A program made the translations under genes and the position numbers. From positions 5,518,001-5,582,000 of the forward strand of contig NZ_CP139976.1 of the NCBI RefSeq assembly GCF_034424625.1: DNA of 64,000 nucleotides, written 5' to 3'. Under the pieces are notes generated by a model. That model was not told where the DNA came from and did no database searches. It was given only the letters and a program-made list of their open reading frames with translations. The DNA is from Janthinobacterium lividum. GTDB lineage: Bacteria; Pseudomonadota; Gammaproteobacteria; Burkholderiales; Burkholderiaceae_D. Positions 9,311 through 18,568 of the stretch are shown here, piece after piece (the stretch's first letter is position 1; the number at the start of each line of letters is the position of its first letter).

Positions 9311-9781
9311 ATGCAGCTCATCATCGCTGCGGTCGGCCATAAAATGCCGGCCTGGATAGAGACGGGCTTCGCGGAATACGCGAAGCGCATGCCGCCGGAA
9401 TTGCGCATCGTGCTGAAAGAAATCAAGCCGGTGGAGCGTTCCGGCAGCAAGACCGCCGCCACGGCGATGGCGCTGGAACGCGAACGCATCGAAGCCGTCC
9501 TGCCCAAGGGCGTGCGCATCATCGCGCTCGACGAACGCGGCAAGGACCTGACCAGTGTCGGCCTGTCGCAGCAGTTGATGGCGTGGCAGCAGGATGGCCG
9601 CGACACCGCCTTCCTGATCGGCGGCGCCGACGGCCTCGATCCGCAACTCAAGGCACGTGCCGAAGGCATGCTGCGCATTTCCAGCATGACCCTGCCGCAC
9701 GGCGTGGTGCGCGTGATCCTCGCCGAGCAGCTGTATCGTGCCTGGTCGATCACGCAAAACCACCCCTATCACCGCGTCTGA
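9311..9781 (+). CDS. rlmH: 23S rRNA pseudouridine-1915 N3-methyltransferase
   Basis: SPOUT-class methyltransferase acting on the 70S ribosome at position 1915 in helix 69. 156 residues, normal length. [26 protein letters not shown] at the N-terminus and the C-terminal knot segment [11 protein letters not shown] with [20 protein letters not shown] and NHPYHR are diagnostic. Six bases after rsfS and eight before maf. Confidence 0.96.
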   Translation: MQLIIAAVGHKMPAWIETGFAEYAKRMPPELRIVLKEIKPVERSGSKTAATAMALERERIEAVLPKGVRIIALDERGKDLTSVGLSQQLMAWQQDGRDTAFLIGGADGLDPQLKARAEGMLRISSMTLPHGVVRVILAEQLYRAWSITQNHPYHRV

Positions 9782-9789
9782 ACTCCCCC

Positions 9790-10410
9790 ATGAAAACGGC
9801 TGATCACAAGATCTACCTTGCCTCCAAAAGCCCGCGACGGCGCGAACTGCTGCGCCAGATCGGCATCGATTTCGAATTGCTGCTGCTGCGCAGCGACGGC
9901 CCGCGCGGCGCCGACGTCACAGAGGAAGTCCTGCCCGGCGAATCGGCGCTCGACTATGTCGCCCGCGTATCGAATGAAAAAGCCGCCTTCGCCTGGGACC
10001 TGGTGCGCCGCCGCCACCTGACCCCGCGCCCCGTGCTGGCAGCCGACACCACCGTCACCATCGACGGCATCATCCTCGGCAAGCCGGCCGACCGCCTTGA
10101 GGCCGTGGCGATGCTGCAGCAGCTGTCGGGCCGCACGCACGAGGTGCTCACCTCGATCGCCGTGCACTACAAGGATTTCGCCGAGCAGCGCACGCAGGTG
10201 TCGCAAGTGCGCTTCGGCGTGCTCTCGCCGGCCTCCATCGCCGCCTACTGCGCCACGCCCGAGCCCTACGACAAGGCCGGCGGCTACGGCATCCAGGGCA
10301 GCGCCGCCCTGTTCGTCGAGCATATCGAAGGCAGCCATTCCGGCATCATGGGCCTGCCCCTGTACGAGACGGCGCAATTGCTGCGTGAAGCAGGTTTGCC
10401 CCTGCCCTGA
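9790..10410 (+). CDS. maf: Maf-family nucleoside triphosphate pyrophosphatase
   Basis: House-cleaning pyrophosphatase that hydrolyses dTTP/UTP or modified nucleotides. 206 residues from the ATG at 9790. The substrate loop LASKSPRRRELL (residues 10-21) and later motifs ADTTVTIDGIILGKP, YDKAGGYGIQG and GLPLYETAQLL are typical. GGYGIQG places it nearer the YhdE-type members than YceF. Only eight bases separate it from rlmH. Confidence 0.93.
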   Translation: MKTADHKIYLASKSPRRRELLRQIGIDFELLLLRSDGPRGADVTEEVLPGESALDYVARVSNEKAAFAWDLVRRRHLTPRPVLAADTTVTIDGIILGKPADRLEAVAMLQQLSGRTHEVLTSIAVHYKDFAEQRTQVSQVRFGVLSPASIAAYCATPEPYDKAGGYGIQGSAALFVEHIEGSHSGIMGLPLYETAQLLREAGLPLP

Positions 10411-10453
10411 TCCCGGGTATGATGTCATTCGTCGCCTCCACTTCCCCGCCTCC

Positions 10454-11917
10454 ATGAACGAAGACATCCTGATCAATATCACGCCGCAAGAAACGCGCGT
10501 CGCCCTCATCCTGCAGGGCGCCGTGCAGGAATTGCACATCGAGCGCACGCTCACGCGCGGCCTGGCCGGCAATGTGTATTCCGGCAAAGTGGTACGGGTG
10601 CTGCCGGGCATGCAGTCGGCCTTCATCGACATCGGCCTGGAGCGCGCCGCCTTCCTGCACGTGGCCGACATCTGGGAAGCGCGCGGCCACGACGGCCAGA
10701 ATGCGACACCGGCGCCGATCGAAAAAATCCTCTTCGACGGCCAGGTGCTGACGGTGCAGGTGATCAAGGACCCGATCGGCACCAAGGGCGCGCGCCTGTC
10801 GACGCAGATTTCCATCGCCGGACGCATGCTGGTGTACCTGCCCCAGGACAAGCACATCGGCATCTCGCAGAAGATCGAAAAGGAAGCGGAGCGCGAGCAG
10901 TTGCGCGTGCGCCTGCAAAGCCTGCTGCCTGCCGATGAAAAGGGCGGCTACATCGTACGCACCATGGCCGAGGATGCGTCCGACGCGGACTTGAAGGCGG
11001 ACGTCGACTATCTGCGCAAGACCTGGAGCACGATCACGCACGGTGCGCGCACGCGTCCCGCCACCAGCCTGCTGCACCAGGACTTGAGCCTGGCGCAGCG
11101 CGTGCTGCGCGACTTCGTCGGCGATGAAACGGCCACCATCCAGGTCGATTCGCGCGAGAACTACGTTAAATTGCGCGAATTCGCGGAAATCTACACGCCC
11201 AGCGAACTGACGCGCCTGCAGCACTACACGGGCGAGCGCCCGCTGTTCGACCTGTATGGCGTGGAAGAAGAGATCCTGCGCGCACTGGGCCGCCGGGTCG
11301 ACCTGAAATCGGGCGGCTACCTGATCGTCGACCAGACGGAAGCGATGACCACCATCGACGTCAACACGGGCGGCTTTGTCGGCGGGCGCAACTTCGCCGA
11401 CACGATTTTCAAGACCAACCTGGAAGCGGCGCACGCCATTGCGCGCCAGCTGCGCCTGCGCAACCTGGGCGGCATCATCATCCTCGACTTCATCGACATG
11501 GACAATGCCGAGCACCGCAACGCCGTGCTGGCCGAACTGAAACGCACGCTGTCGCGCGACCGCACCAAGGTTTCGGTGAGCAACTTCTCGCCACTGGGCC
11601 TGGTGGAAATGACACGCAAGCGCACGCGCGAATCGCTGGCCCACATCCTGTGCGAACCCTGCCCCGCCTGCGCCGGCAAGGGACAAGTCAAGACCTCGCG
11701 CACGATCTGCTATGAAATCCTGCGCGAACTGCTGCGCGAGGCGAAACAGTTCAACCCGCGCGAATTCCGCATCCTCGCCTCGCAGGAGGTGGTCGATCTG
11801 TTCCTCGAAGAAGAATCGCAGCACCTGGCCATGCTCGGTGATTTCATCGGCAAGAAAATTTCGCTGCAGGTGGAGAATGCCTACCACCAGGAGCAGTACG
11901 ACGTGATCCTGATGTAG
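10454..11917 (+). CDS. rng: Ribonuclease G
   Basis: Endoribonuclease of the RNase E/G family that matures the 16S rRNA 5' end and decays some mRNAs. 487 residues from the ATG at 10454. An S1 domain lies near the start (VYSGKVVRVLPGMQSAFIDIGLERAAFLH). The catalytic domain shows DVNTGGFVGG and IIILDFIDM, with the zinc-link CEPCPACAGKG near the C-terminus. It lacks the long C-terminal scaffold of RNase E. The in-frame extension upstream of 10454 overlaps maf and is not credible. The AraC regulator starts two bases after the stop. Confidence 0.95.
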   Translation: MNEDILINITPQETRVALILQGAVQELHIERTLTRGLAGNVYSGKVVRVLPGMQSAFIDIGLERAAFLHVADIWEARGHDGQNATPAPIEKILFDGQVLTVQVIKDPIGTKGARLSTQISIAGRMLVYLPQDKHIGISQKIEKEAEREQLRVRLQSLLPADEKGGYIVRTMAEDASDADLKADVDYLRKTWSTITHGARTRPATSLLHQDLSLAQRVLRDFVGDETATIQVDSRENYVKLREFAEIYTPSELTRLQHYTGERPLFDLYGVEEEILRALGRRVDLKSGGYLIVDQTEAMTTIDVNTGGFVGGRNFADTIFKTNLEAAHAIARQLRLRNLGGIIILDFIDMDNAEHRNAVLAELKRTLSRDRTKVSVSNFSPLGLVEMTRKRTRESLAHILCEPCPACAGKGQVKTSRTICYEILRELLREAKQFNPREFRILASQEVVDLFLEEESQHLAMLGDFIGKKISLQVENAYHQEQYDVILM

Positions 11918-11919
11918 TC

Positions 11920-12696
11920 ATGCCGGGCAGCACCGCCTTCTGGCGCGACCCGTCTCTCCCCCACGTGGAGAGCCGGCGTGCCTGCCACAGCCGGGCGTGC
12001 TACAAGCCGCACAGCCATCCCACGTTTTCCATCGGCGCCGTCGACGCAGGCGGCAGCATCTTTACAGGCAGCAAAGACGGCAAGGTCGCCCTCGGTAATG
12101 GCAGCCTGGTGCTGGTGCCGGCCGGCTGCGTGCACGCCTGCAATCCCCTGCCTGACGCCCCGTGGAGCTACCAGATGCTGCATCTCGATGCGCGGTGGCT
12201 GCAAGCACACGCGCCGGCGCTCGATGGCGACACGGCGACGGTGTTGCGTTGCCCGCTGCTGTATGCGCAGTTTTGCGCCATGAATGCGCTGCTGTTTTCA
12301 ACGGCCGGCGCGGCGGAGAAAAATGCGGCGCTGCTGGCGTTCCTTGGCGCTTGCGCCAGCGCCTGCGCAGACGTGCTGCCGTCGGAACGCAAGCCGCTGC
12401 CGCGGCAACTGGCGCCCGTGTTCGCAACGCTGCAGGCGCAGCCCTCGGCCAGCCTGCGGCAACTGGCGGAGGCGGCTGGCCTGAGCCCCTATCAATTGAT
12501 CCGCGCCTTTCGCGCCGCCACGGGCCTGACGCCGCATGCCTACCAGCTGAATATGCACGTCAACCGCGCGCGCAGCCGCTTGCAGGAAGGGACGGCGCTG
12601 GCGCAGCTGGCGCATGAGCTGGGCTTTGCCGACCAGAGCCACCTGCAGCGCGTCTTCAAGGCGCATGCGGGCATCACGCCCGGGCGCTACCGCTAG
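11920..12696 (+). CDS. AraC-family transcriptional regulator
   Basis: 258 residues. The N-terminal half is a cupin-type ligand-binding domain (YKPHSHPTFSIGAVDAGGS, LVLVPAGCVHACNP). The C-terminal half carries the double helix-turn-helix (LRQLAEAAGLSPYQLIRAFRAATGLTPHAY and LAQLAHELGFADQSHLQRVFKAHAGITPGRYR). It begins two bases after rng but is probably linked in function to the LysE exporter gene 73 bases downstream, a very common AraC-LysE pairing in which the regulator senses an amino acid or similar effector. The effector is not predictable here. Confidence 0.9.
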   Translation: MPGSTAFWRDPSLPHVESRRACHSRACYKPHSHPTFSIGAVDAGGSIFTGSKDGKVALGNGSLVLVPAGCVHACNPLPDAPWSYQMLHLDARWLQAHAPALDGDTATVLRCPLLYAQFCAMNALLFSTAGAAEKNAALLAFLGACASACADVLPSERKPLPRQLAPVFATLQAQPSASLRQLAEAAGLSPYQLIRAFRAATGLTPHAYQLNMHVNRARSRLQEGTALAQLAHELGFADQSHLQRVFKAHAGITPGRYR

Positions 12697-12769
12697 CCTG
12701 CAATTTTCTTCAATACGCGCCGGCAGCAGCATTGCATACTCGCCTCCCTATCGTTACGGAGCGCAAGCC

Positions 12770-13396
12770 ATGCAGGACTTTTTATTGATCGCCGCCGCCC
12801 ACTTTCTTTCCCTGCTGTCGCCCGGTCCCGATTTTTTCCTGATCGCGCGCACCTCGCTGGCCCACGGCTGGCGCGCCGCTGCCGGCACGTGCATGGGCAT
12901 TACCGTGGCCAATGCGGTGTTTATCGTGGCGGCATTTGGAGGACTGTCGGTGCTGCGGGCGGGCAGTACGGCATTCATGGTGGTGCGGCTGGCGGGATGC
13001 GCCTATCTGCTGTACCTGGGCTGGCTGTTCTTGCGCCATGCGGGCAAGAGCGGCCTGGATGCCAAGCCCGCCACCGGCAAGGCGCGCTGGCGCGGCAGTG
13101 TCGTGATGGGGTTTGCCTCCGCCATCCTGAATCCGAAAAATGCGCTGTTCTATGTCAGCCTGGCCGCCGTGCTGGCCTCCAGGCAGACAAACACCGCTGC
13201 GATGGTCGCATATGGCGCGTGGATGGTCTTTGCCGTGCTGGCGTGGGATATGGCGGTGGCGCTGGCTATCGGCAGCACCGCCCTGCGGCAGCGCTTTGCG
13301 CGCGCGCTGCCGTCGCTGGAACGGCTGTCTGGCGTGATGCTGATCGTGCTGGCGGTGGTGCTGCTAGCGGATCAGGCTGGCAGCGGATCCAGGTAA
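12770..13396 (+). CDS. LysE/RhtB-family amino-acid exporter
   Basis: 208 residues from the ATG at 12770, with the six-helix layout of the family. The N-terminal signature FLSLLSPGPDFFLIARTSLAHGWRAA and the mid-protein FASAILNPKNALFYVSL are characteristic. Inner-membrane exporter of amino acids or derivatives. Probably controlled by the preceding AraC regulator. Its last 25 bases overlap the converging gene 13372-13911. Confidence 0.92.
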   Translation: MQDFLLIAAAHFLSLLSPGPDFFLIARTSLAHGWRAAAGTCMGITVANAVFIVAAFGGLSVLRAGSTAFMVVRLAGCAYLLYLGWLFLRHAGKSGLDAKPATGKARWRGSVVMGFASAILNPKNALFYVSLAAVLASRQTNTAAMVAYGAWMVFAVLAWDMAVALAIGSTALRQRFARALPSLERLSGVMLIVLAVVLLADQAGSGSR

Positions 13397-13911
13397 AACA
13401 CGGCATACACTTTCAAGGGCGTGGTTTCCGTCGCTTTTTCCGAGCGCACGACGGAGCAGTCGTCGGCGGCCAGGCTGCGCCAGTTCTGGATGCCGGCCTT
13501 GGCGAACATGGCGTGCGCGGGGGCATTCGCCGCCAGGTCCAGCACCAGGCAGGCGTTGCGCGGGCCGGCGCCGTAGTTGACGGCGCGGATTTCAATGCCG
13601 AAGGTCGTCATCCACGGTTCCCACAAGCCTTTTTCCTTGCCGGCCGCCATGCGCTCGAGCATCTCGCCAAACGTCAGACCTTTCTTGACGGTATCGCGCA
13701 GTGCTTGCAGCGACGGCGCCAGGCGGGGATCGGGCTGCTTGTTGCCGGCGCGGATCTCGGCGATCGCTTTCAATTCCTTGATGATGGCCGCATCGCGTTC
13801 CGTGTAATCGCGCATGCGCGCGTAAAACTCGGCATCGAGAAAGGGATTGACGGTCAGCTTGGCGACGCCCTCTTCGCGGCGTTTCGGGGAGGGCGTGTTG
13901 GTTTTGGTCAT
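13372..13911 (-). CDS. Unrecognised cytoplasmic protein
   Basis: 179 residues from the ATG at 13911 (MTKTN). A TTG 15 bases upstream is possible but less likely. No signal peptide or membrane helix. The N-terminal half is helical and charged, and the C-terminal half reads as a beta-rich domain (FGIEIRAVNYGAGPRNACLVLDL, LKVYAVFYLDPLPA). No family recognised. Converges on and overlaps lysE by 25 bases. Confidence 0.7.
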   Translation of the reverse strand: MTKTNTPSPKRREEGVAKLTVNPFLDAEFYARMRDYTERDAAIIKELKAIAEIRAGNKQPDPRLAPSLQALRDTVKKGLTFGEMLERMAAGKEKGLWEPWMTTFGIEIRAVNYGAGPRNACLVLDLAANAPAHAMFAKAGIQNWRSLAADDCSVVRSEKATETTPLKVYAVFYLDPLPA

Positions 13912-13975
13912 GGCGATGGAGGGCAAAATACGTTGAGGGCCGCCAGTTTAACACCATGGCGCGTCGGCGGCGGCG

Positions 13976-14455
13976 TTAGCGCCGCTTTAATGTTGCCCCT
14001 GGCGGGTGCGGGGCGGCCACTGCGGCGCGCGCGCCAGGCCGCATGAAGTCACGCCGTGGCCCGAACAGGAAGACGGCGCCCGCATACAGCCCCGCCAGGG
14101 GGAAGCGCACCTCCCGGAGCAACTGCTGGAAAATGGCGATCGACTGCGCGCGGGTGACGGGAATGTCGGCGCGCCACTGGCACAGCACGTCATGCACGAG
14201 GCTGGCATGATACGTCGCCGGCAAGCCCAGGTGCTGCGCGCCATCGGGCGTGCCCACATAAAATAGGCCGAGCACGCTGATACAGGGCGAACAGCCATCC
14301 CAGGCATAGCCGGCGCGGATGCGGATCGCCGATTCGCGTATCGTCACCCACTCGTTTTCAAACTCTATGCCGTCAAGCAAGGGCGAGCAATAGCCATAGT
14401 CGCTGCCCAGCGCATAGCGCCAGGCGTTGCCAGGCATGCCGAAATTCTTCGGCAT
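13976..14455 (-). CDS. DUF1353-like protein
   Basis: 159 residues. The pattern of a beta-rich start followed by AGYAWDGCSP and then ATYHASLVHDVLCQW resembles DUF1353 proteins, where a WDGAS-like motif is followed by an HD-containing helix. DUF1353 members are often phage- or island-associated and have no settled function. A hydrophobic segment (FPLAGLYAGAVFLFG) lies near residue 120. Assignment by eye, so uncertain. Confidence 0.6.
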   Translation of the reverse strand: MPKNFGMPGNAWRYALGSDYGYCSPLLDGIEFENEWVTIRESAIRIRAGYAWDGCSPCISVLGLFYVGTPDGAQHLGLPATYHASLVHDVLCQWRADIPVTRAQSIAIFQQLLREVRFPLAGLYAGAVFLFGPRRDFMRPGARAAVAAPHPPGATLKRR

Positions 14456-14581
14456 CAGCGGCCTCCCTGCTGTGCATGCCGCCGTTGTCGCCTATATGTC
14501 GTCTGCATGGGGTTATCTTGATCATTATCAATATCAAGATTTAAACATACTCCTGCAAAAGAAGGGCAACAAGCGGCAGAC

Positions 14582-15607
14582 TCAGGCGCGCGGCGCCGCC
14601 GTCGATTCGCGCACCACCAGTTCGGGTTTCAGGCGCACGTCGAGCACCGGGGAATCGGGCGAAGCTATGGTTTGCAGGATCAGCCGGGCCGCTTCCGTGC
14701 CGATGCCGTGGTGGCGGATGCGGATGGTGGTCAGGGGCGGACGGATCATGTCCATGTAGGGCATGTCGTTGTGGCCCACCACGGAAATATCTTCGGGGCA
14801 ACTCAAACCCAATTCGCGGATGGCGTCGTAGCAGCCGAGGGCCACCAGGTCGCTGCCCGTCACCACGGCCGTCGTTCGCGGCGACTGGCGCAGCAGTTCC
14901 AGCAGGGCCGCCTTGCCGCATTCGCGCGAATAGCCGCTGCTTTCAAACACGAACGCTTGCGAGCGATCGAGTTCGCTGGCCTGGATGGCGGCCAGGAAAC
15001 CGAGGCGGCGCACGTGGCCAGTGGACAGGTTTTCCGGGCCGGCAATGTGCGCGATATGGCGGTGGCCCAGCGCCAGCAAGTGTTCCACCGCCAGACGCAT
15101 GCCAACCACGTCGTCGCTGACGACGCAGGAAGCGACGCCCGTCTCGTCGCTGCGGTTGACGGTAACGACGGGCACATTCTGGTCGATGCACATCTTGATG
15201 ACGGGATCGTCGCGCCGTGCGGTAGCCAAAATCAGGCCGTCGACCTGCTGTCCCAGCAGGCGGTTGATGACGAACAGCTGCTCTTCCTCGTCAGCACCCA
15301 CGTTGGCGACGATGGCCAGGTAGCCATGCTTGCGCAAGCCTTCCTCGATGCCCAGCAGGATCGGTGGAAAGACAGCGTTGGTAATGTCGGGCAAGACCAC
15401 GCCGATGATGCGCGACTTGCGGGTGACGAGGGTGGAGGCGGCGCGGTTCGGCCGGTAGCCGAGCCGGCCCGCTTCGGCCAGCACGCGCGCGGCCACCTCG
15501 GCGCTGACCATTTGCCGCGTTGCCGGGTTCATCACGCGCGAGACGGTGGAAAAGTGCACGCCGCTGGCCCGCGCGACGTCGCTTAAGGTGGGGTTCTTGT
15601 TTGTCAT
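14582..15607 (-). CDS. LacI-family transcriptional regulator
   Basis: 341 residues from the ATG at 15607; a TTG 18 bases upstream is a weaker alternative. The LacI headpiece is clear: TLSDVARASGVHFSTVSRVMN (about residues 7-27) and the hinge helix RPNRAASTLVTRKSRIIGVVLPD. A periplasmic-binding-protein-like effector domain with GHRHIAHIAGPENLSTGHVRRLGF and DISVVGHNDMPYMDMIRPPLTTIR follows. It is divergent from the malic enzyme gene, and two copies of a LacI-type operator lie between them, so it most likely represses that gene and perhaps itself. Confidence 0.93.
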   Translation of the reverse strand: MTNKNPTLSDVARASGVHFSTVSRVMNPATRQMVSAEVAARVLAEAGRLGYRPNRAASTLVTRKSRIIGVVLPDITNAVFPPILLGIEEGLRKHGYLAIVANVGADEEEQLFVINRLLGQQVDGLILATARRDDPVIKMCIDQNVPVVTVNRSDETGVASCVVSDDVVGMRLAVEHLLALGHRHIAHIAGPENLSTGHVRRLGFLAAIQASELDRSQAFVFESSGYSRECGKAALLELLRQSPRTTAVVTGSDLVALGCYDAIRELGLSCPEDISVVGHNDMPYMDMIRPPLTTIRIRHHGIGTEAARLILQTIASPDSPVLDVRLKPELVVRESTAAPRA

Positions 15608-15634
15608 GGGCTTCCCGGATCGCAATACGGTGAT

Positions 15635-15663
15635 TTTATCGCAAAAAATGCCCCCGCCGTCAA
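15635..15663 (-). promoter_or_regulatory. Candidate promoter of the LacI-family regulator
   Basis: On the minus strand, TTGACG (15663-15658) and GATAAA (15640-15635) are separated by 17 bases, 28 bases ahead of the regulator ATG at 15607. Operator copy 1 lies seven bases upstream of the -35. Confidence 0.55.
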
Positions 15664-15670
15664 AAACCGA

Positions 15671-15683
15671 GCAAACGCTTGCA
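15671..15683. promoter_or_regulatory. LacI-type operator copy 1
   Basis: GCAAACGCTTGCA is a pseudo-palindrome with the central CG typical of LacI-family operators. The same 13 bases recur at 15749-15761, 78 bp away. It sits just upstream of the regulator's own -35. Confidence 0.75.
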
Positions 15684-15738
15684 TTGAAATAATGCCGTTG
15701 CCCAAAGCGGTTTTGGCCGGCTTAAGTACAATCCAGCC

Positions 15739-15767
15739 TTGACAGCGTGCAAACGCTTGCATACCAT
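15739..15767 (+). promoter_or_regulatory. Malic enzyme promoter with LacI-type operator copy 2 in the spacer
   Basis: A consensus -35 TTGACA (15739-15744) is followed after 17 bases by TACCAT (15762-15767). The spacer contains TGCAAACGCTTGCA (15748-15761), ending at the base before the -10, so repressor and RNA polymerase would compete directly. The transcript would start near 15774, which supports the malic enzyme start at 15814 over the two in-frame upstream codons. Confidence 0.75.
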
Positions 15768-15813
15768 GACTCGGACTTACCACTCGGGCCTGGTTGCCCC
15801 TCACAGAATTCCT

Positions 15814-17070
15814 ATGTCTACTTCGCACAGCAAGCACGCCGAACAGAACGGCGAAACCTTCAACCTGAAAGAAGCCGCCCTCGCCTATCATGCGGAACCC
15901 CGCGCAGGCAAGATTTCCGTCACGCCAACCAAACCTCTGGGCGACGCCCGCGCCCTGACCCTGGCGTACTCGCCGGGCGTGGCCTTTGCCTGCGAAGCCA
16001 TCGTGGAAGATCCGCGCACGGCCGGCATCTATACGTCGCGCAGCAACCTGGTGGCCGTGATCACCAATGGCACGGCCGTGCTGGGCCTGGGCGATATCGG
16101 TCCGCTGGCCAGCAAACCGGTGATGGAAGGCAAGGCTTGCCTGTTCAAGCAGTTCGCCGACGTCGATGTGTTCGACATCGAACTGGCCGAAAACGATCCC
16201 GACCTGTTCATCGACACCGTGGTGCGCATGGAGCCGACCTTTGGCGGCATCAACCTGGAAGATATCAAGGCGCCCGACTGCTTCTACATCGAGCAGCAAT
16301 TGCGCAAGCGCATGAATATTCCCGTCTTCCACGACGACCAGCACGGCACGGCCATCATCGTCGCGGCCGGCATCCTGAACGGCCTGGAACTGGTCGGCAA
16401 GGACATCGGCAACGTCAAAGTGGCCGTCTCGGGCGCTGGCGCCGCGTCGATCGCCTGCCTGGACCTGCTTGTCTCGCTGGGCCTGAACAAGTCGCTGCTG
16501 AAAGTGTGCGACAGCCAGGGCGTGATCTACCCGGGCCGCGATGCCAGCATGGAAGAGAACAAGGCGCGCTACGCGAACGACACGAGCGACCGCGACCTGG
16601 CTGACGCCATGGTCGGCGCCGACATCTTCATCGGCGTCTCGAAGGGCGGCGTGGTCAGCGCGCAGATGGTCGAATCGATGGCCGCCAAGCCGCTGATCTT
16701 CGCCCTGGCCAATCCGCATCCGGAAATCGCCCCGGAAAAAGTGCACGCCGTGCGCGACGACGCCATCGTCGCCACGGGCCGCTCGGATTACCCGAACCAG
16801 ATCAACAATGTGCTGTGCTTCCCGTACATCTTCCGTGGCGCGCTCGACGTGGGCGCCACCACCATCAATGAAGAAATGAAGCTGGCCTGCGTGCGCGCCA
16901 TCGCCGCGCTGGCCAAGGAGCCGTTGCCGGGTCACGAAAGCAGCGCCCTGACGCCGCTGCAACTGATACCGTCGCCGTTCGACGAGCGTCTGCGCAGCTG
17001 GGTCGCGCCTGCCGTGTCGCAAGCAGCCATCGCCACCGGCGTCGCCACCCGCGTGCCAGCAGTCGCCTGA
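15814..17070 (+). CDS. Malic enzyme (NAD(P)-dependent), short form
   Basis: Oxidative decarboxylation of malate to pyruvate. 418 residues from the ATG at 15814, chosen because the promoter overlaps earlier in-frame codons. Family segments include [58 protein letters not shown] and the nucleotide-binding [17 protein letters not shown]. It is the MaeB-like type but ends after the NAD-binding domain, lacking the phosphotransacetylase-like C-terminal domain of the long form. Probably repressed by the divergent LacI-type regulator, which is unusual for a malic enzyme. A terminator follows. Confidence 0.93.
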   Translation: MSTSHSKHAEQNGETFNLKEAALAYHAEPRAGKISVTPTKPLGDARALTLAYSPGVAFACEAIVEDPRTAGIYTSRSNLVAVITNGTAVLGLGDIGPLASKPVMEGKACLFKQFADVDVFDIELAENDPDLFIDTVVRMEPTFGGINLEDIKAPDCFYIEQQLRKRMNIPVFHDDQHGTAIIVAAGILNGLELVGKDIGNVKVAVSGAGAASIACLDLLVSLGLNKSLLKVCDSQGVIYPGRDASMEENKARYANDTSDRDLADAMVGADIFIGVSKGGVVSAQMVESMAAKPLIFALANPHPEIAPEKVHAVRDDAIVATGRSDYPNQINNVLCFPYIFRGALDVGATTINEEMKLACVRAIAALAKEPLPGHESSALTPLQLIPSPFDERLRSWVAPAVSQAAIATGVATRVPAVA

Positions 17071-17130
17071 TACGCGTGGCAGGCGATCCTGCCTTAGCAA
17101 AATAACAGCAAGTTACCATTGCTTACAAAA

Positions 17131-17159
17131 AAACCATGGCTGAAAACCATGGTTTTTTT
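17131..17159 (+). terminator. Rho-independent terminator after the malic enzyme gene
   Basis: AAACCATGG (17131-17139) pairs with CCATGGTTT (17147-17155) across a seven-base loop, and the T-run continues to 17159. It lies about 60 bases after the stop. Confidence 0.85.
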
Positions 17160-17304
17160 CATTTCCCCCTTGAGACCGCCTATATAGTTATCGAAGAGTA
17201 AATTCCCGGGTGCCGTTTTTGCTGCCCCCTTCGATTACAATGACGCCTACTTTATGTTGCTACAGTTGCCATAATGGCGACGTCGTGCGTTACCAAGGAT
17301 ATTC

Positions 17305-18522
17305 ATGCTCGGCCTGACCTCTGTTTGTGTTTTTCTCTTTTCGGCATTGGCGCTGGCAGTCAACAGCGGATATTCCCTTGGCGCGCTGGTGCTGCTGCTG
17401 GCCAGCAGCTGGCTGCTGTGGAAACGCCCCCGTCTGAATCTGCAGCGCCGCGATTACCTGATGCTCGGCACGCTGCTGCTGTACTTCTTCATCTTTACCG
17501 CCAACATGCTGTATCACGCCGATCCGGCGCGCGAACTCGACATGCCCCTGCGGGCCCTGCTGGCCGCGCCCGTGCTGCTGCTGCTGATTGCCTATCCGCC
17601 GCGGCCGGAAGCGTGGTGGAGCGGTGTTGCCATTGGTGCCATCGGCGGCGCTGCACTGGCTTTTTGGCAATTCTTTGTCCATGACATTGCTCGTCCCCAA
17701 GCTGCCACGAGCAACGCCATCCATTATGGCAATGTGAGCATGCTGCTGGGCATGCTCTCGCTATGCGGCGTCACGTGGGCACGCGCGCAATCGCGCCAGC
17801 GCCTGTGGACAGTGCTGATGCTGTGCGGCTGCATCGCTGGCATTGCCGGTTCGATCATCAGCGGTAGCCGTGGCGGCTGGCTGGCATTGCCGATCTGTGT
17901 CTGCATCATCGCCCTGCATCATGCTAGAAAACACGGCAAACGTTACCTTTTCAGTGTCGCAGCCGCCTTTGTCGTATTCGGCACCCTCGTCTATGCCCTC
18001 CCCAACTCACCGGTGCGGGAGCGCAGCGTCGCCGCCATCAACGAACTGAACAGTTTCAATGATTCCGGCAACATATACTCTTCCGTTGGCCAACGCGTGG
18101 AAATGTGGCGCTCCGCGCTGCGCATGTCGGATGAAAACCTGTTGCTGGGCATCGGCCGCAATGGCTATCTGGCGCAAAAGCAGGAGCTGGCAGCCGAAGG
18201 CAAGATGAATGCCGTGGCGCGCGACTTCACGAATGCGCACAACGACTATATCGATTCGCTGGTCAAGCGCGGCATGCTGGGCCTGTTAGCATTGCTGGTG
18301 CTGTTTTTCCTCCCGCTGCGCTTGTTCACCCAGTCCCTGCGGGCGGCAGGACATGGACAAACGACACAACCCTATGCGCTGGCCGGCGTCATCCTGCTTT
18401 CCTGCTATATCACGTTCGGCTTGACGACGAACTCGCTCACCCTGAATATCGGCATCATCATGCTGGTCTTCCCGATGGTGATACTGTGGGCCATGCTGCG
18501 CCAGCAAGAACGCATTGCCTAA
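17305..18522 (+). CDS. O-antigen ligase-like polytopic membrane protein (WaaL/Wzy_C family)
   Basis: 405 residues with about ten to twelve hydrophobic helices. The Wzy_C/O-antigen ligase region is recognisable in the large periplasmic loop: SGSRGGWLALP, then RVEMWRSALRMSDENLLLGIGRNGY and AHNDYIDSLVKRGMLGLLALL. Such proteins either ligate O-chains to lipid A-core or polymerise repeats. Its position directly before msbA and a GT9 core glycosyltransferase favours a ligase role. The ribosome binding site is AAGGAT six bases before the ATG. Confidence 0.85.
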   Translation: MLGLTSVCVFLFSALALAVNSGYSLGALVLLLASSWLLWKRPRLNLQRRDYLMLGTLLLYFFIFTANMLYHADPARELDMPLRALLAAPVLLLLIAYPPRPEAWWSGVAIGAIGGAALAFWQFFVHDIARPQAATSNAIHYGNVSMLLGMLSLCGVTWARAQSRQRLWTVLMLCGCIAGIAGSIISGSRGGWLALPICVCIIALHHARKHGKRYLFSVAAAFVVFGTLVYALPNSPVRERSVAAINELNSFNDSGNIYSSVGQRVEMWRSALRMSDENLLLGIGRNGYLAQKQELAAEGKMNAVARDFTNAHNDYIDSLVKRGMLGLLALLVLFFLPLRLFTQSLRAAGHGQTTQPYALAGVILLSCYITFGLTTNSLTLNIGIIMLVFPMVILWAMLRQQERIA

Positions 18523-18568
18523 GCTTCCGCCTGACCGTTTTTGCTGTCCCCTGCAAGGAACCATACCG

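Noticed and set aside
10097..10453. N-terminal extension of RNase G into maf
   Set aside because: It would be a 119-residue Arg/Ser-rich antisense-like leader overlapping maf; the S1 domain and family start fit 10454.
15739..15813. Longer malic enzyme start at TTG 15739 or ATG 15766
   Set aside because: These codons lie within the -35 and -10 region of the best promoter, so they would not be in the transcript.
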